From: Myrmaecium sp. VS I D KN 1
Lineage: Eukaryota > Ascomycota > Dothideomycetes > Valsariales > Valsariaceae
Length of the DNA stretch: 64,000 nucleotides
Assembly (NCBI GenBank): GCA_019775845.1
Contig: JADQAV010000031.1
Coordinates: 138-64,137 of the forward strand
Direction: 5' to 3'
This document shows, one piece after another, positions 23,540-36,044 of the stretch. Numbering within the stretch: position 1 is the first letter of the stretch; each line of letters begins with the position of its first letter. Under the pieces are notes generated by a model. The model worked only from the letters and a program-made list of their open reading frames with translations, was not told where the DNA came from and searched no databases. The position numbers and the translations under genes are program-made.

Positions 23540-24207
23540 ATGAGAATCGAAGTCTGCTACTTCTGCTCCTCGCCGGTCTACCCCAGCAAAGGCATCACCT
23601 TCGTCCGCAACGACGCCCGCGTCTTCCGCTTCTGCAAGTCGAAATGCCATAAGAACGTAGGAGCTCCCCCCTGCTCTCCCCTGGAACCGTTTCAAGAAAA
23701 CGCTAACATCTCTCACCCTTACAGTTCAAGATGAAGCGCAACCCGCGCAAGCTCGCGTGGACCAAGGCCTTCCGGCGGGCGCACGGCAAGGAGCTGACGG
23801 TGGACAGCACGCTTGCCTTCGCGCAGCGGCGCAACGTGCCCGTCCGCTACAACCGCGACCTCGTCGCGACCACGCTCAAGGCCATGCAGCGCGTCTCCGC
23901 GATCCGCGCCAAGCGCGAGCGCAAGTTCTACAAGGACCGCATGCGCGGCAACCTCGCCCGCCAGCGCGCCGCCGACCGCAAGCTCGTCGCCGAGAACCAG
24001 CACCTCCTCCCCCCCACCGAGCGCGACGTCGTCCCCGAACACATCCAGGAACGCCTCGTTGCCGCGGCCAAGGAGGAGCGCGAGGCCATGGAGCTCGAGG
24101 AGGAGGAGGAGGAAACCCTCCGCAACGCGCCGGCCAAGGTCAAGAAGGCCCGGAAGCAGAGGCTCATCCGTGGTCAGGGTGCGGAGGACATGGACGTGGA
24201 CATGTAA
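23540..24207 (+). CDS. rlp24: 60S ribosome-assembly factor RLP24
   Basis: Ribosomal-protein-like factor that occupies the eL24 site on pre-60S particles, recruits the AAA ATPase Drg1 and is exchanged for eL24 in the cytoplasm. Two exons, 23540-23656 and 23725-24207, give 199 aa. The N-terminal L24e zinc ribbon is intact (C6-x2-C9 in EVCYFCSSP and the second CxxxC pair in [10 protein letters not shown]), and the junction restores [21 protein letters not shown]. The [20 protein letters not shown] segment follows. The C-terminal extension that distinguishes RLP24 from eL24 is Glu-rich then basic ([13 protein letters not shown]) and ends DMDVDM. Codon use is strongly C/G-ending, suggesting high expression. 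Confidence 0.96.
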
Positions 24208-24805
24208 AGTGGAAAGTTCGCTGTGTCCTGGCACTGTGCTCGGCAGTCGTGGTTGTGGTCGTGGTCGTGGTCAACGATGGGGGCGCTTCGAAGAGGGGAA
24301 TCTGGTCGAATCGGTGTTCTGGGCGTCATCATGGAAAAAGCTTTTCTGGTCTATGGGATCCGTGTTCCCTTTTTACTTTTGTCGTCATTCTCTCTGCACA
24401 GAAAATATATGTCTACATACACCCAAAACTGCACATAAAGGTCAGCGTGACCTTCGCCTGATGCCATCGCTACGATGACGTGAGCACACATGCCACCCCC
24501 TTCGCTGCCCCTTCCCCTGTTCCTTGAACGTACTGTACTTGCCAGATCTGTAACGGAATCACACAAACAACTACGGTCAAAAACTCCAACGAATAACATA
24601 AAATGGAAAACAGTAGTGAATCGAACCGACACGAACCACAGAGGCACAAATTAACCGTCGACATCGTAATCGTACACCAAATCCCAATATACAGGTAGAG
24701 AAAAAACAATGCACAACACCAAGAAACGAGGGAACAAAACCCTCGGTCACACGATGAGCGAGGACGTGAGAGAAGAGAAGAGAAGCAGGACAATATAATA
24801 CAAGA
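24208..24805. other. Convergent 3' intergenic region, no gene seen
   Basis: About 0.6 kb between RLP24 and the Zn2Cys6 gene, which converge. It contains a short GTGGTC repeat near 24250-24272. No gene seen. Confidence 0.5.
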
Positions 24806-27800
24806 CTACCCCGTCTCCCCCGTGCCATGTGCATGCCCAGTCCCGTTCGCCTCCCCATGCTGCTGTGATTGCTGCTGCTGTCGCTGTTCCTCCGCCGCGC
24901 CACCAGTGCCATCCATCGCGAGATCCGCATGGCTTCCAGGATGCGTCGCGCTCTCCTCGAAGCCACCGTAGGCGGTCATGTCCGCCCAGTCCCACTCGAG
25001 CGTCATGGGCATCTGCCACAGGTCCTGGGGCACAAACGGCTGGACGAAGGTGTTGCCGAGGCCGCCGAGGAAGTCGTTCGTGCCGTCCGGGTCGAAGGTG
25101 TTGGCTTGGAGGGCCGGGATGTGGTTGGCCGCGGTGCCAGGGTGCAGGCCACCCGCGATGTGGTGGTGCGGGGCCGATGTGGTGCCGTTGGGACCCGGGG
25201 TGGCGCCCGTGGTGAAGTCGGGGTAGAAGTTGTTGTGGTTGCTGTTGTCGGCTTGGTGAAGATTGTCCGGGTTGGCGAAAGGGGAAAAGGAGAAGGACTG
25301 GATGGAAGTCGTCAGCGAGGGCTCTACAGGGGAGAGAGAAACGGTGTGACTGTAACTTACTGGGTCGTTGATATCATCATTGGAGAAGTTTGGTGTCATG
25401 GCAAGACTGCTGCCACGAACTGTGCCGTTCTGCATATTCGGTGTACGCGGTGCTGTGCTTCGACTCATGGATCGTGGTGTCATGTTCTGGTCAGTCGGAC
25501 GAGCCTGTGATGTTGAACGATCCCGCTCCTTGTTTTGCTGTGACAAGTTTTGCGAAGCATGTGTTCCGTTGCTTTTGTCTTTCTCCTCCTGTTGCTTACG
25601 CTTCCGGCGAGAGTTCGACTCCTTCTCAGAACGATCGAGAACCACTTTTGCAATACGCTCAAACTCCGAACATACGCTCAACATTCGCTTTACACTCGAG
25701 TTCTCCTCATCTGTGCACAGCATAGAGAGGAAGTTGACAACGGAATTCATAAGCTTGATGTCGGACCGCGCTCGAGAATCCTGGGGGTTTTGAAGGATGT
25801 TGGCGAAGAGGGTTACGAGTGCTGAAACAGGGAAATAAATTATCAGCCTGCAATTGGTTAGCATTGGTCGCATCAACGGCTGCAGTGATTTATTTACCAG
25901 ACACATGCGAAGTCACCGGGCGGCATATATTTGACCAGATGTATAGAAGCCCGCGCAGCCTGTACACACAGCTGCGCCGAGAGAAACACCCTCGGGTTCA
26001 GCGGACGAGCATTGAGGCCTTGGATAGCGTAATTTGACAGCCGGCTCGTCCAGTAACCATGGTGTACCGACATGCGATGGATGGTAGTGAGACAGTTATA
26101 GTAGGAGAAATGGAGGTAGACGATGTGTAGGATCAACGGCGTATGCGACGCTTTGATTTCGTGCTCTGGCCGGAAGTCGATGGGTATGCTGTCCTTCCAT
26201 TCTTCCAATTCACGGTCAAGCTCGCCGATAGTATTCAGGAGCTCACCATCCGACTGTTTCGATGCCTTGACGGAGTAGAGCTGCTTATAGACCTTGCTTT
26301 CAATGATGGAGAAAGTGCACATCTTCCGGAACAGATTGATCTTGCCCTTGCCATCTGCAAGTGGTATGTTGCCGACATTGTCTGGAGGATCTTCGCTCGG
26401 GAGTTCAACATTCATGTCATCGTCGTCTTGAATCGGAGGTCGACCAGAACGGAGGGAGATACTGTCGAGGATCAGCAAAGATCGGTTCGCTTCAACTGGA
26501 CGCATAAAACTTACTCTTTATCGAGGAGGTAGGCTATCCAGAACACTCGCCTTCTCTGTTCAACCTCGTTCGCGCTGAGGTTGAAACTCGCACCCTTCTT
26601 ATGTAATCCTATGCTGTGAGCGAGCCTAATAGCAGCAGCCACCAGGAAGAAGGACGGCTGTGGATTCGGAGTTCCGCAAAGGAAGAGCGCCTGTAAAGGG
26701 TCAGTCCTTCTCCAATCTTCCACGCAGGACATGATCAAAGAACACGTACCATTCCCAGCAATGCCTGCACGCTTAGGAGGTCCGTATTTCGAATCGTTAG
26801 TTCCGTCTGGACAGCCAACGCATTCTTCAGATATGCCCAAGCCTTCTGGTCCTCCTCCTGAGGCACGAGATGGCTCATGACTCTTAATCTATGTGCAATA
26901 GCCAGTGCAACGTTCAGACTCGCCCACCATCCCGACCCGTCATACGGATTGTTCGAGTATTGTCGATCGACGAGGTGCATGAACGTCGGTTCGTGGAAGA
27001 GAGGAAACATGCAATTGAAGTTCTCGAAGTAGTCCTTGAGCAGGGACAATGCTTCATCTTTCGGCGGCAATGGTTTGAATACACGGCGGGAGAAGATATC
27101 TCGGAATATTGTCGGCTTCCAGTGTATCCACTTGTTCTCATCGACGGCTGCAGTCGATATCATGTCCTGGAACGACGTATCCCCGGTCTTCTCATTTACC
27201 CACTGTATACCCTTGGGAGAGAATATGGAGAATCCAGAGGATGACCCTGACAGACATCGTCAGATAGGACATTAAGGTGAACTCGATGAGCCTTACCGAT
27301 ATATCGAGTTTCGCCACAGTTGTTTGTGACAAGAGAGCACATCATATCCGAAAGCGCTTCCACTTCCTCTTCATTTCTGGCGCCGGGCCTAGGTGGTTCA
27401 GGTGAGGTTATTCCACTCGTCGGGCTAGGCAGCGTCTGCTGCTGTGGGGTGCTTTGCATCGAAGCAGGACCACTCGCGCGAGACGCTGGAGCCGTTGCTG
27501 AAGCTGTCATTGGAGCGGAGGCCGGGCCTGGTGTCTCGGAGTTGCGTTGAGATACGCTAGCATTCATCGAGCTTTCACGCCTATCCCTCAGGCGTTTCTC
27601 CAGCGTTCCGAGGTCGGTTTTGCCATTATCCTCATCGTTCAGCAGCCCGGAAAGGCGGATGAGGGATTCCATCCGTGCCAGACGGTTCTCCAATCCCTCT
27701 ATGTACTTCGCGCTACGAGCTTGTCAGAAACCGATCGTTCCGAAGACCCGTCATCCTTACCCCTTGGGTGGTTGCCGCTTCTTTTCCACCTGGGTGAAAA

Positions 27801-28158
27801 CGCATTCCGTCTTGTAGTTCTGGCAATGCGTGCAAGCAGGGAGCTTCCCGTCACACTTGATCTTCTTTTTCCGGCACATATCGCAGGCCTGTGGTCCCGG
27901 TCAGCGTAACATGTCCGACGACTAGAACATTGTCCAGCATACCCTCGCGATGCGCCTCCTCTTCGGATCACCCTGCCCGCTCTCATTTTCCTCCGTGGTG
28001 TTAAAAGTCTCGTCGCCAAATAGGGGAGCGGATAAGGTCGGTGTTATTGGGGATCCGTCGGGGTTGTATGCGCCGAAAATCTGGGGAGGTGGGTTCACGA
28101 GCTGGGGCGCGGAGGGGGTGAGGTGGAAGTTCATGTCGTTTCCGGGCGAGGAGTTCAT
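24806..28158 (-). CDS. Zn(II)2Cys6 transcription factor with fungal-specific TF domain, 1,012 aa
   Basis: Predicted nuclear DNA-binding regulator; targets unknown. Seven exons: 28158-27943, 27888-27761, 27712-27297, 27246-26750, 26690-26515, 26461-25898 and 25847-24806; all six junctions keep frame. The binuclear cluster is complete: cysteines at residues 74, 77, 84, 91, 94 and 101 in the pattern C-x2-C-x6-C-x6-C-x2-C-x6-C, preceded by a basic KRRRIAR. A linker and coiled-coil follow ([21 protein letters not shown]), then an Ala/Pro/Ser/Thr-rich stretch. The middle homology domain (about residues 300-640) includes [16 protein letters not shown], the helix [14 protein letters not shown] and the [23 protein letters not shown] signature. 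The tail is Asn/Ser/Thr- and Gln-rich with a short polyQ ([12 protein letters not shown]). A 63-nt stretch at 25360-25298 has intron-like ends but reads through in frame, so two isoforms are possible. No gene symbol is assigned. Confidence 0.9.
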
Positions 28159-29665
28159 GGTGGACCAAAAAGAAGGTGAAATTGAGTCCGCCTAGATCGT
28201 AGGGAAAGATGCCGTGATCAGGCTCCCGCTCGTATGCGTTGTTCGGTTTGGAGCGGCTGTGGAGGGTCGGGTGCCAGGCGTGGGGTGTGCCCTGGGGTTC
28301 AGGCGTAGTGACGTCCTGATGCCAATGAGCGCAGCGAAAACGTGATGCGTGTCACACGGGGTGTGGCTGGCATGGCAGAGAGCGGCGAGCGTGTTCAGGA
28401 GAGATTTCTCCACGACGATTCGATCATGGCGCCGGCAAAAGCCTTGAAGGCGCAAGGTATTCGGTATTGTATGTATGTATGAACGTTACAATAGGTAGCA
28501 GGCAGGAGTCTCCACAGCGGGTGTCACGGAGATCGGCCGAGCAGGTATCCGAGAGCGCGGGCACGGTTCTAGAAAAGCGCCGGCGGGCTTCCTGGTCGCG
28601 CTACTCGTACCTAGCAGCTCGGGAGTCCCGACGAACGGGAGGTGAAGAAAAAGGACATCAGATGCAGATACGCTTCGGTCATAACTGCTATAGACACCAA
28701 ATACTGGTATACGAAGAGCATCCAACACTCAGCTAGTCTATATGTACTTTACCACCTGCAGAAAAAGTATAGTTAGCAGCTGCCAGAGTTTACGAAATCA
28801 AACGGGCGTTTCCCTTTTTTGTTTCGATTCCACCCTTCCACCCTGCAGTTGTGGGGTCGCGGACACCAACCATCATAAACTCCGTAACTCCGTAGCCATC
28901 ACTCGGTTCGGGCGCCTGTGTAGTTCCCGAGCCCGTGTCTGGTGTCCCATGCTGCACGTCCTCACTCAATGTGAATCCAAGGCCTGCTGCTCTATATTTT
29001 CAATTCGGATGGAATCTGGCTGGCGTGCGAGGCCGTTGTTGTTTACGAGTCGTCGTTTGGAAACCATCACAGTAACATATCCCGTGTGATTGGTCGGTAA
29101 GTAATCGAAAGGAGTATAAGTTGAGATGCTCACTGCTTGCTGCTGAAGTGGGCAGGGCAGTGATTGATTTGTTATTAGCGCGTAAAAGCTCGCAGGCCGG
29201 AAGTGCACCTCCGCGATGCAGCAAAGTGGTCTCATGTCCAGGTCCCGTCTGTAGTAGGCAAGGTGGTAAAGGTAGTTCACTCTTGGTGCCTGGTACAAGC
29301 GTCCATTCCCCTGCATGTCTGTCCGCCCGTTGTTCTGTGGGAGAAGCGGACAGGAGCACGAGCGCGTGTCCGATGCGTAATTCGCGCTCAGCCACCTCCG
29401 TTTTCCCCTTCTGCCCCTCCTCCAGCTCAGCCCGCCTAGACGCCCGGCTCCCAGACTACCTCATCCGACCTATCTCCAACCTTCTCTAACTCGACTGGGA
29501 CCCAGCACAGGGAGAGAACCCCGCGTCGTGAACTGTCGTGGTAAGCAGCCTCGCGTGAGATTCCTTACCGGATAGCCGTCCCTGACGTTTTATGTGTGCA
29601 GAATCTCATTCGTCAACCGCTGTTTGACAGAATTCGCCTGCGCTTCGCTTCGCAAGGCTCCGACA
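28159..29665. promoter_or_regulatory. Long divergent intergenic region
   Basis: About 1.5 kb between the transcription factor (minus) and the alpha/beta hydrolase (plus). Such long upstream regions are common for fungal regulators. Many short frames were seen, none convincing. An upstream in-frame extension of the hydrolase (from 29594) is possible. Confidence 0.45.
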
Positions 29666-31003
29666 ATGGCTACACCGAGATCCTTGACAGCCGCTGAGCT
29701 GCTCCAGCACCCCGAGTACCCCCATGTGCAGTGGGATTTGAAGCCTACTAAGTCAGGCAAACTGCCTGTAGCCATCGGCCGAGGAGGTCCCATCAAGATT
29801 GATTGGGAAATCCATGGCCATGGTCCTATCCACCTCGTAGTACGTCATATCTACAGCTTCCTCCCTCCAATGTCTCTGTCCTTCAAGTGTTTTGGCTATC
29901 ATTTCTCGCATCCTCTCTCGGCATTCATGTACATTCTGACAGTACTCTGCTCGATTTCACCTTCCCGGTCTTTCGATATGGCTTCAATGATCCCTTATCA
30001 TTCTGTTAAACCTCCCGATATCTCTTAGCACTCCAGATACCTCTTAACACTCCACTAACCACCACGCCTCATCCGCAGTGGATCATGGGCTTGGGCGCCT
30101 TCAAGACCGGATGGCAGCGTCAGACTAAAGACTTCGGTCACACCCAAGGTGACAAGTATAGCTCCCTCATCTTCGACAACCGTGGCATGGGCAAGTCCGA
30201 TAAGCCTCTCGGAAGGTATTCCACCTCAGAGATGGCGAAGGATGTGGTCGAACTGCTAGACCACGTTGGCTGGACCAACAAACGTGAGGTCCATGTCATT
30301 GGCATCAGCATGGGAGGCATGATCGCTCAAGAGCTCGTAAGTGGCTTTGAATATCAGAATAGTTCAGCTGCCTAATGGTCCTTCTCAGGCTCTTCTCATC
30401 CCGGACCGCACTGCCTCCCTCAGCCTTGTTTCCACAGCCCCCTACGTCTACAACACCGTCGGTTATTTTGAGAACCTCCGCAACCGCATCAACCTCTTCA
30501 TCCCCCGCTCTGTAGACGCCCAGCTCCAGCAAGTCAAGTACAACCTCTACACCGACCCATGGTTGAACGCGCCCGACGACATGGAGCCCGTCGTTCAGAA
30601 GTTCCCGACCAACGGCGATCGCCTGGCAGCGTATGAGCTTACGAAGCGCAATGACCACGAAGGCTTCACCAAGAAGGGCTTCATCAGCCAGGCAATCGCG
30701 GCTGGCTGGCATCACAAGACGCCAGAGCAGCTGAAGCAGCTCGCGGACCGTGTGGGTCGGGAGCGCATCCAGGTGATCCACGGTGGTAAGGATCGCATGA
30801 TTACATTTCCACACGCGGAGCTGCTTGTGAAGGGCTTGGGAGGTGCGAAAGGCGAAGAGGGAGCGGTTGACGGCGGCGTCAGGACGAAATTCGTGGAAAC
30901 ACAGGGGCATGTGCTTCCCGCAGAGATGAGGCAGACGTTCAACAGCTGGGTGGAGGAACTGGTCGAGGTGGGAGAGGAGTTGAATAAGAAAGAGGGTATC
31001 TGA
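29666..31003 (+). CDS. Alpha/beta-hydrolase fold protein
   Basis: Serine hydrolase-type enzyme of unknown substrate. Three exons, 29666-29839, 30079-30336 and 30389-31003, give 348 aa. Core features: an oxyanion-loop region after strand 3 (WIMGLGAFKTGWQRQ), DNRGMGKSDKP, the nucleophile elbow GISMGG with the catalytic serine, the acid in HGGKDRMITF, and the histidine in TQGHVLPAEM near the C-terminus. All three triad residues are present, so it is probably active. The first intron is 239 nt, long for this window; its junction restores IHLVWIMGLG. No signal peptide or membrane segment is apparent, suggesting a cytosolic enzyme. An upstream in-frame ATG at 29594 would add 24 residues with a possible mitochondrial-like character. 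Family members include epoxide hydrolases, esterases and dienelactone-type enzymes; I cannot choose. Confidence 0.88.
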
Positions 31004-31848
31004 AAGACCCTAGAAGTGGGGGTTTCAGATCGAGAGTGCATGTGGTGTTGCACGATAGAGACACCATCCGCGATCTTCTTTTGGTTTTTTTCTTTTTCCT
31101 TGTTCCACCGCTTCTTTCCTTGAACCACGTTTGACTTGCATACACACGATACCTAGACTTTTGTCCTTCTTCGGAAGCATTGGATATAATGAAGAATATT
31201 AGTCATGATTGGAGATTCTTTTGTTCTTCCATCAGGGGGATACTTTATCTTAAGCACTGCGTTCTGTTTATTCTGTCTGAGATGTGCGAAGATCACGAAT
31301 TATTTATCTGCCTTGAATATGTCTTAGGGATATCGAATGTGCATGCATGCAAGTGCGGGTAGATGCTGTACATACGGACAGCCTTGCAGACAGATCCTGC
31401 AAGTTACGAGCAATTTCGTTTTCGAATTGAGCTGAGATTGCGCTTCCGTAACCGTACTCGCGGTGCTCCGCCCTCTGTGAATTGGTAGCACAGCCTTCCG
31501 CGTAGCCTTCACAAGGGGGGATTTTCTCAGCTGTGACACTCGTCCGCCGCAACATCTATTTGTATGCCCGCTTTCTTGCGTCGGAACTTGATCCTCGATC
31601 CAAAAAGGAAACGTGACAAGACGGCCAACTTTTTGTCCGGGCTTACTTGTCCAATAATCGATGTGGTTGGCCTCCCCTGCTCCTGGTCGTCATCAGCGCA
31701 GATTAACTCCGTACTTGGCGCCGTCGATCCCGGGGACACCTCACAACGTTAAGCCCCCCGGAGAACACACACCCCAAACCTACCCACCCCCAGAAACCGA
31801 GGTTCAGGCATGCAGAGCTAATACCGGAAGGAGAACGAACAGGCAGCG
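31004..31848. other. Intergenic region, no gene seen
   Basis: About 0.85 kb between two plus-strand genes: an A/T-richer 3' flank and the EFR3 promoter and leader. No convincing frame. Confidence 0.5.
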
Positions 31849-34800
31849 ATGAATGCTGTACGCCAGAGTTGTCGACCGAAACACCAGGTCCTCATCCTGA
31901 AGTGCTATCCCAAGTTCCAGAAGAACAACACCGACGTCAAGCCGAACTCCAGCGAACTCAGCTACCTGCTCTATTATGCGAGCACGCGCCGGAGCAAGCT
32001 GCAGAAGGTCGGTGACTTCCTGGACAAGCGCACCGTCAGCGACGTCTGGAAAGGCCGTATAGGGTACGTCCGACCTTACCGATGCCTCCGTCCAAACGAC
32101 GATGTCGTAGGAGCTGACACCGAGTTCGCAGCAATGTCCAAGTCACCCTCGAAATCCTCAAGGCCCTAGTCGAGAAATGCCCGCGCGACCTGCCCCTCTA
32201 CGCCGGCGCCCTGCTGCGCATCTTCAAGACGATCCTCAGATCCAACGACATTACGCTGCTGGAATCCTCGCTCCCCACGTGGGACACGTTTTGCGCGCAC
32301 CAGGATCCGGCCACGCTGGCGGCCGATCAGGATTACATTCGGCAGTTCGAGGAGATTGTGCAGACGTACGCGCAGTTTGCGGCCAAGGAACCTTCGTTCC
32401 CGAGCAAGACGCCCGTTAGCTACCCGGTCGCGGTCCGCTACCGGAAAGCGGGTCTGAATGCGATCAAGAGCGTGGCGGCGTCCGAAGCGCTGGCGTCCGA
32501 GACGAGCAGACAGCTTTCCCTGATCATCCCGGTCATATTAATCAACATATATTCTACCGATGGAGACTATTTAGAAGTGCTAGAGCGGCGCGAGGCCGTC
32601 ATGGAGGAGCGCAAGGAGGGTGCGTATGGTCATCGCCGGAGCTTATCTACCGCGACGGCGGAGCCGGAAGAGATTGGCGACCCATTGGCTGCATCCGCGA
32701 CCACGGAGGATGCGGATAGGCTTTCGGAAGAAGAGGTTGGTGTTGTTGCTCTACAAGCTCTTAGACACATTTTCGTGGCCGTTAGCAGGGGTCAGCTGCG
32801 TTTGGCAACGTCGGCAGTTCTCCAGTTCATTGCACAGCATGTCAAGCCGCATGAACACTTCCCAGGATCCCGCTCCGAGCGCCAGGATAGCTGGCCAACA
32901 AGTCTGTTCGCCCTGATCTGCAAGTGGGCCCCGGTCCAGGACCGTTACACGGTGCTCGTAACCACTATGGAGACGCTCGTTCGCAGCCCCATCAAGGAGG
33001 AAGACTTGGACCGCCAACTCGTGCTGGCGCTGATTATCTCCTGGCTTCTTGGCTCACCTTTTAACTTCATCGGTCTGAGCATCATTGATGTGCTTATTGG
33101 ATTGATTCAACATATTCTTCTCCTGTTGCAGCTCGGCGGCCAAGGGACCAACGTGCAACCCCATCATCAACAGGACATCGGAGATACGCCGCGGCAGTCA
33201 AAGATTGGTCTGAGCGACCGTACGTCTACGAACTTGACAAATTCGGTGGTGGTCGAAGCTGTCAAGGAGGCTTCGCCAGCCCGCGTGGAGCTGCTCGAGC
33301 AATTACGACTTTGCATAGGAAACTTAGCCACCCATGTCTACTATTCCGACCAGATCTCGGACATGATCCACGAGATGCTCGCGAGACTGAAGCCGCCGAC
33401 AATATCTGGACCCTCGACTGCCGAAGCCATTGGCGATCCGAACTCTGCCGCGGATGCGATCGCGAACTCCGTAAGCCTCCATGAGGACAGTGCCACGGAT
33501 GCCTTCTTCTCGTTCGACACGGCGCGAATTACTGCGCTGGCCGCAATCAAGGATGTCCTGGTCGTGGCAAACTCCCCCGGGCCGGAGGGCAAGTCCAGCA
33601 ATGCTAACCATAGTCGCGTTCCTATTTCTGTCTGGGATGGGACGCAGTGGCTGCTTTCGGATCCGAATGGTAAAGTTAGGAAGGCTTATGTCGATGCCTT
33701 AACTACTTGGCTCCGCTTGGAAACCAACAAGAGTGATATGGCGGTCGACGAGGACAAGGCGGAGAGAAAGGAAGGGGCGCCGGATAGATCCTCGGGATTT
33801 TCTCGAAGAGCAGTATCCAGCGGCTCTCGACCGCCCATGTCTCCCCCGAAGAAGCCCAAGTCCAGCTTCCTTCAGTTGTTGCATCTGGCAGTCTATGAGG
33901 ATGCTCATAAGTGGCCCGAGAACGAGGACAACATCCTCCTTCTGCACTATCTGCTCAGCAGCTTCGTGGAACACCTTGGTGTGAATGCTGCGAAGAGCGG
34001 ATTACCGATGATCCTGCGACTCCAGGAAGACATCCCGGAGCTTCCTACTCCTCTCGCGAAAGTGCATATCGGCAGCCTCGTCCATGGTTATCTGTGGGCG
34101 GTGGTACACACTTTCCAGGCTGAGGATCACGCCGTCGGCGAGGTCATCCTCGACGAGATCAAACGCCGAAAAGCGGAAAAGGTTTGGGTCGAGCGAGTAA
34201 GCCTTCCTCCACTCTCACCCGAGGAAATAAACATAGCATCGAAACCGCCTTCACGCGATTCGTCGGCTCCCGCTTACGGCACCGCGCCTCTTCATCCTTT
34301 CGACGCCCGTCCGGCTCTCATCGATGCTATAGCAGCCGGCTATAACGCCCTGGTCTCCTCACCACCCGCTTCCCCACCCGCCTCACCAGGACGCTCCTTT
34401 TCCGTTCCCATTCTTAGCTCTCCCGTCCCTACGCCCGACCCACCCACACCTTCTCGCGTCCTCCCCACCAAAACCATCGAGACGCTCCTCAGCGACTGGT
34501 CCCGCGAGACCTGCATCGCCACCGCCGCCGACGACTCTCCCTCCTCCGCCTCCATCTCCGGGTCGCCATCCCGTCACACGCGCCTCTCCGCCGCTCCCAA
34601 CCTCACCCTCAACATCCCCGGCGCCAGCAACGGCACCATGACCGCCGATCCGACGAGCCCTCAGCGCGCGCTCTCACACCGCTCCATGCCCCGCCCGACC
34701 TCCGCCGTCGCGTTCGGCCAGGCCCCGCACCCCAAGACCCCCAAGTCCACCTCCTCCGTCCGCTCAGGGCCCCGGGTCGAGGACCTCAAGCGCGTCCTCA

Positions 34801-35219
34801 GCGCCCGATCGCCGCGTCCCACCACCGCCGCCGCCGCCGCGTTCTCCCTCTCCCGCAGCCGCAGCCGCAGCCGCAGCGTCGCGGGCCGCCGCCGCGCCAC
34901 CACGGCCGGCACCACGGCTACGGCTACCACGGCGGGCGCTCGCGACGACGTGAGCAGCGGGAGCGACTCGCTGATGAGCGTGGGCGGCTTGAGCGTGAGT
35001 GAGTTCTCGGTCGCTGGGGCTGGGGAGTCGAGGGATGGTGCTGGACCCGGTGGCGCAGGGGAGGAAGACGTCCCGCCTGTGCCGCCGTTGCCGAAGGAGT
35101 ACGAGAGTCCGATGAGGAGGACTAAGGGCGTGCTTAGCTTTTTGGAGGGTATCGATGTGGATGGTGAGGATGAGGAGGGGGAGGAGGAAGGGGATGTTGG
35201 CGTTAGGCCGCCCTATTAG
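31849..35219 (+). CDS. efr3: Plasma-membrane PI4-kinase scaffold EFR3
   Basis: EFR3 anchors the phosphatidylinositol 4-kinase Stt4/Ypp1 complex at the plasma membrane. Two exons, 31849-32063 and 32132-35219, give 1,100 aa. The N-terminal part is typical (CRPKHQVLILKCYPKF, then ELSYLLYYASTRRSKLQKVGDFLDKRT), and the junction restores GRIGNVQVTLEILKALVEKCP. The body is a helical repeat fold (armadillo/HEAT-like) to about residue 700, with FVEHLGVNAAKSGLPMILRLQEDIP and HIGSLVHGYLW. The C-terminal 350 residues are disordered, Ser/Pro/Thr-rich with many SP and TP sites, an Ala run, and an SRSRSRSRS block, and end in an acidic segment. The N-terminal basic/cysteine patch probably mediates membrane attachment, as known for the family. 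Confidence 0.92.
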
Positions 35220-35689
35220 ATTGATGGTTGTGCGTGTGTGTGGGGGGGGTCTTTTTGCATATCCATCTCTTTCTCTTCTTTCTACTTGGCTTATTATCCC
35301 ATCTTTGGACTTTGAGACTGTTCTTTTTTCCTTTGGGATAGTGACATTCTTGTCCTTTTGTCTTTTTTTTTCCTTTGCTCGCCGTCTGTCTATCGCTCAC
35401 TCGTATATCACCCTCCTTGTTTTTTGTCCCCCTCCCGATTGAACTGTCCTAGCTCTCTTTGTGTTGTTTTTCTTTTTTTCAGTTATCCGATCATCATTGC
35501 AGAACAATATCCTGTATCCCATGCGTTCACTTTGTTCATAGCTCTTTCCTATATTGGCGAGGTGGTGACGGAGAAGGAAGAAAGAGAGGGAGTGGTGTTG
35601 GTTAGGTACATATAGTCCGAAAACCGTAGTACGTATATATATAGCTTGGATTCGTCCGCCGGATGTGAATCTCACACATAAACTAAATT

Positions 35690-35980
35690 CAGTTAGATAT
35701 TATATATAAGTTGCAGTGACGGTTTCGTATAGGGGAATAGGATCTTCTTTTATAGATTATCGGGGCTGTCTTAAAAGTTTTTTATTTTTCTTTTCCTTTT
35801 TTTTTTTTGAAGAAAAAGGTATAATCTATAAGCTTTACTTCTCCTAAATAGAGAGCTAATCTACCATAAAATATATAAATTAAGAATTAAAAGATAAAAC
35901 ATTTAAGATAAGGCTGATATATTTATAATATTCTAAGAGAAATGAAATTCGGAAATACCTAATATCACACCCTACCTATA
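35690..35980. repeat. Short AT-rich, RIP-like scar
   Basis: About 0.3 kb with strongly raised A+T and many TATA/TTAA words, sharply different from its flanks at 35.6 and 36.0 kb. It resembles a small remnant of a repeat hit by repeat-induced point mutation, but some CpA and TpG words remain and no repeat family can be named. Coordinates are approximate. Confidence 0.4.
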
Positions 35981-36044
35981 AATCCCCAGCATAACCCCGA
36001 TCCTACAGCTCGCCTACAATAGAGGGATTCGCCAGATATAATTC

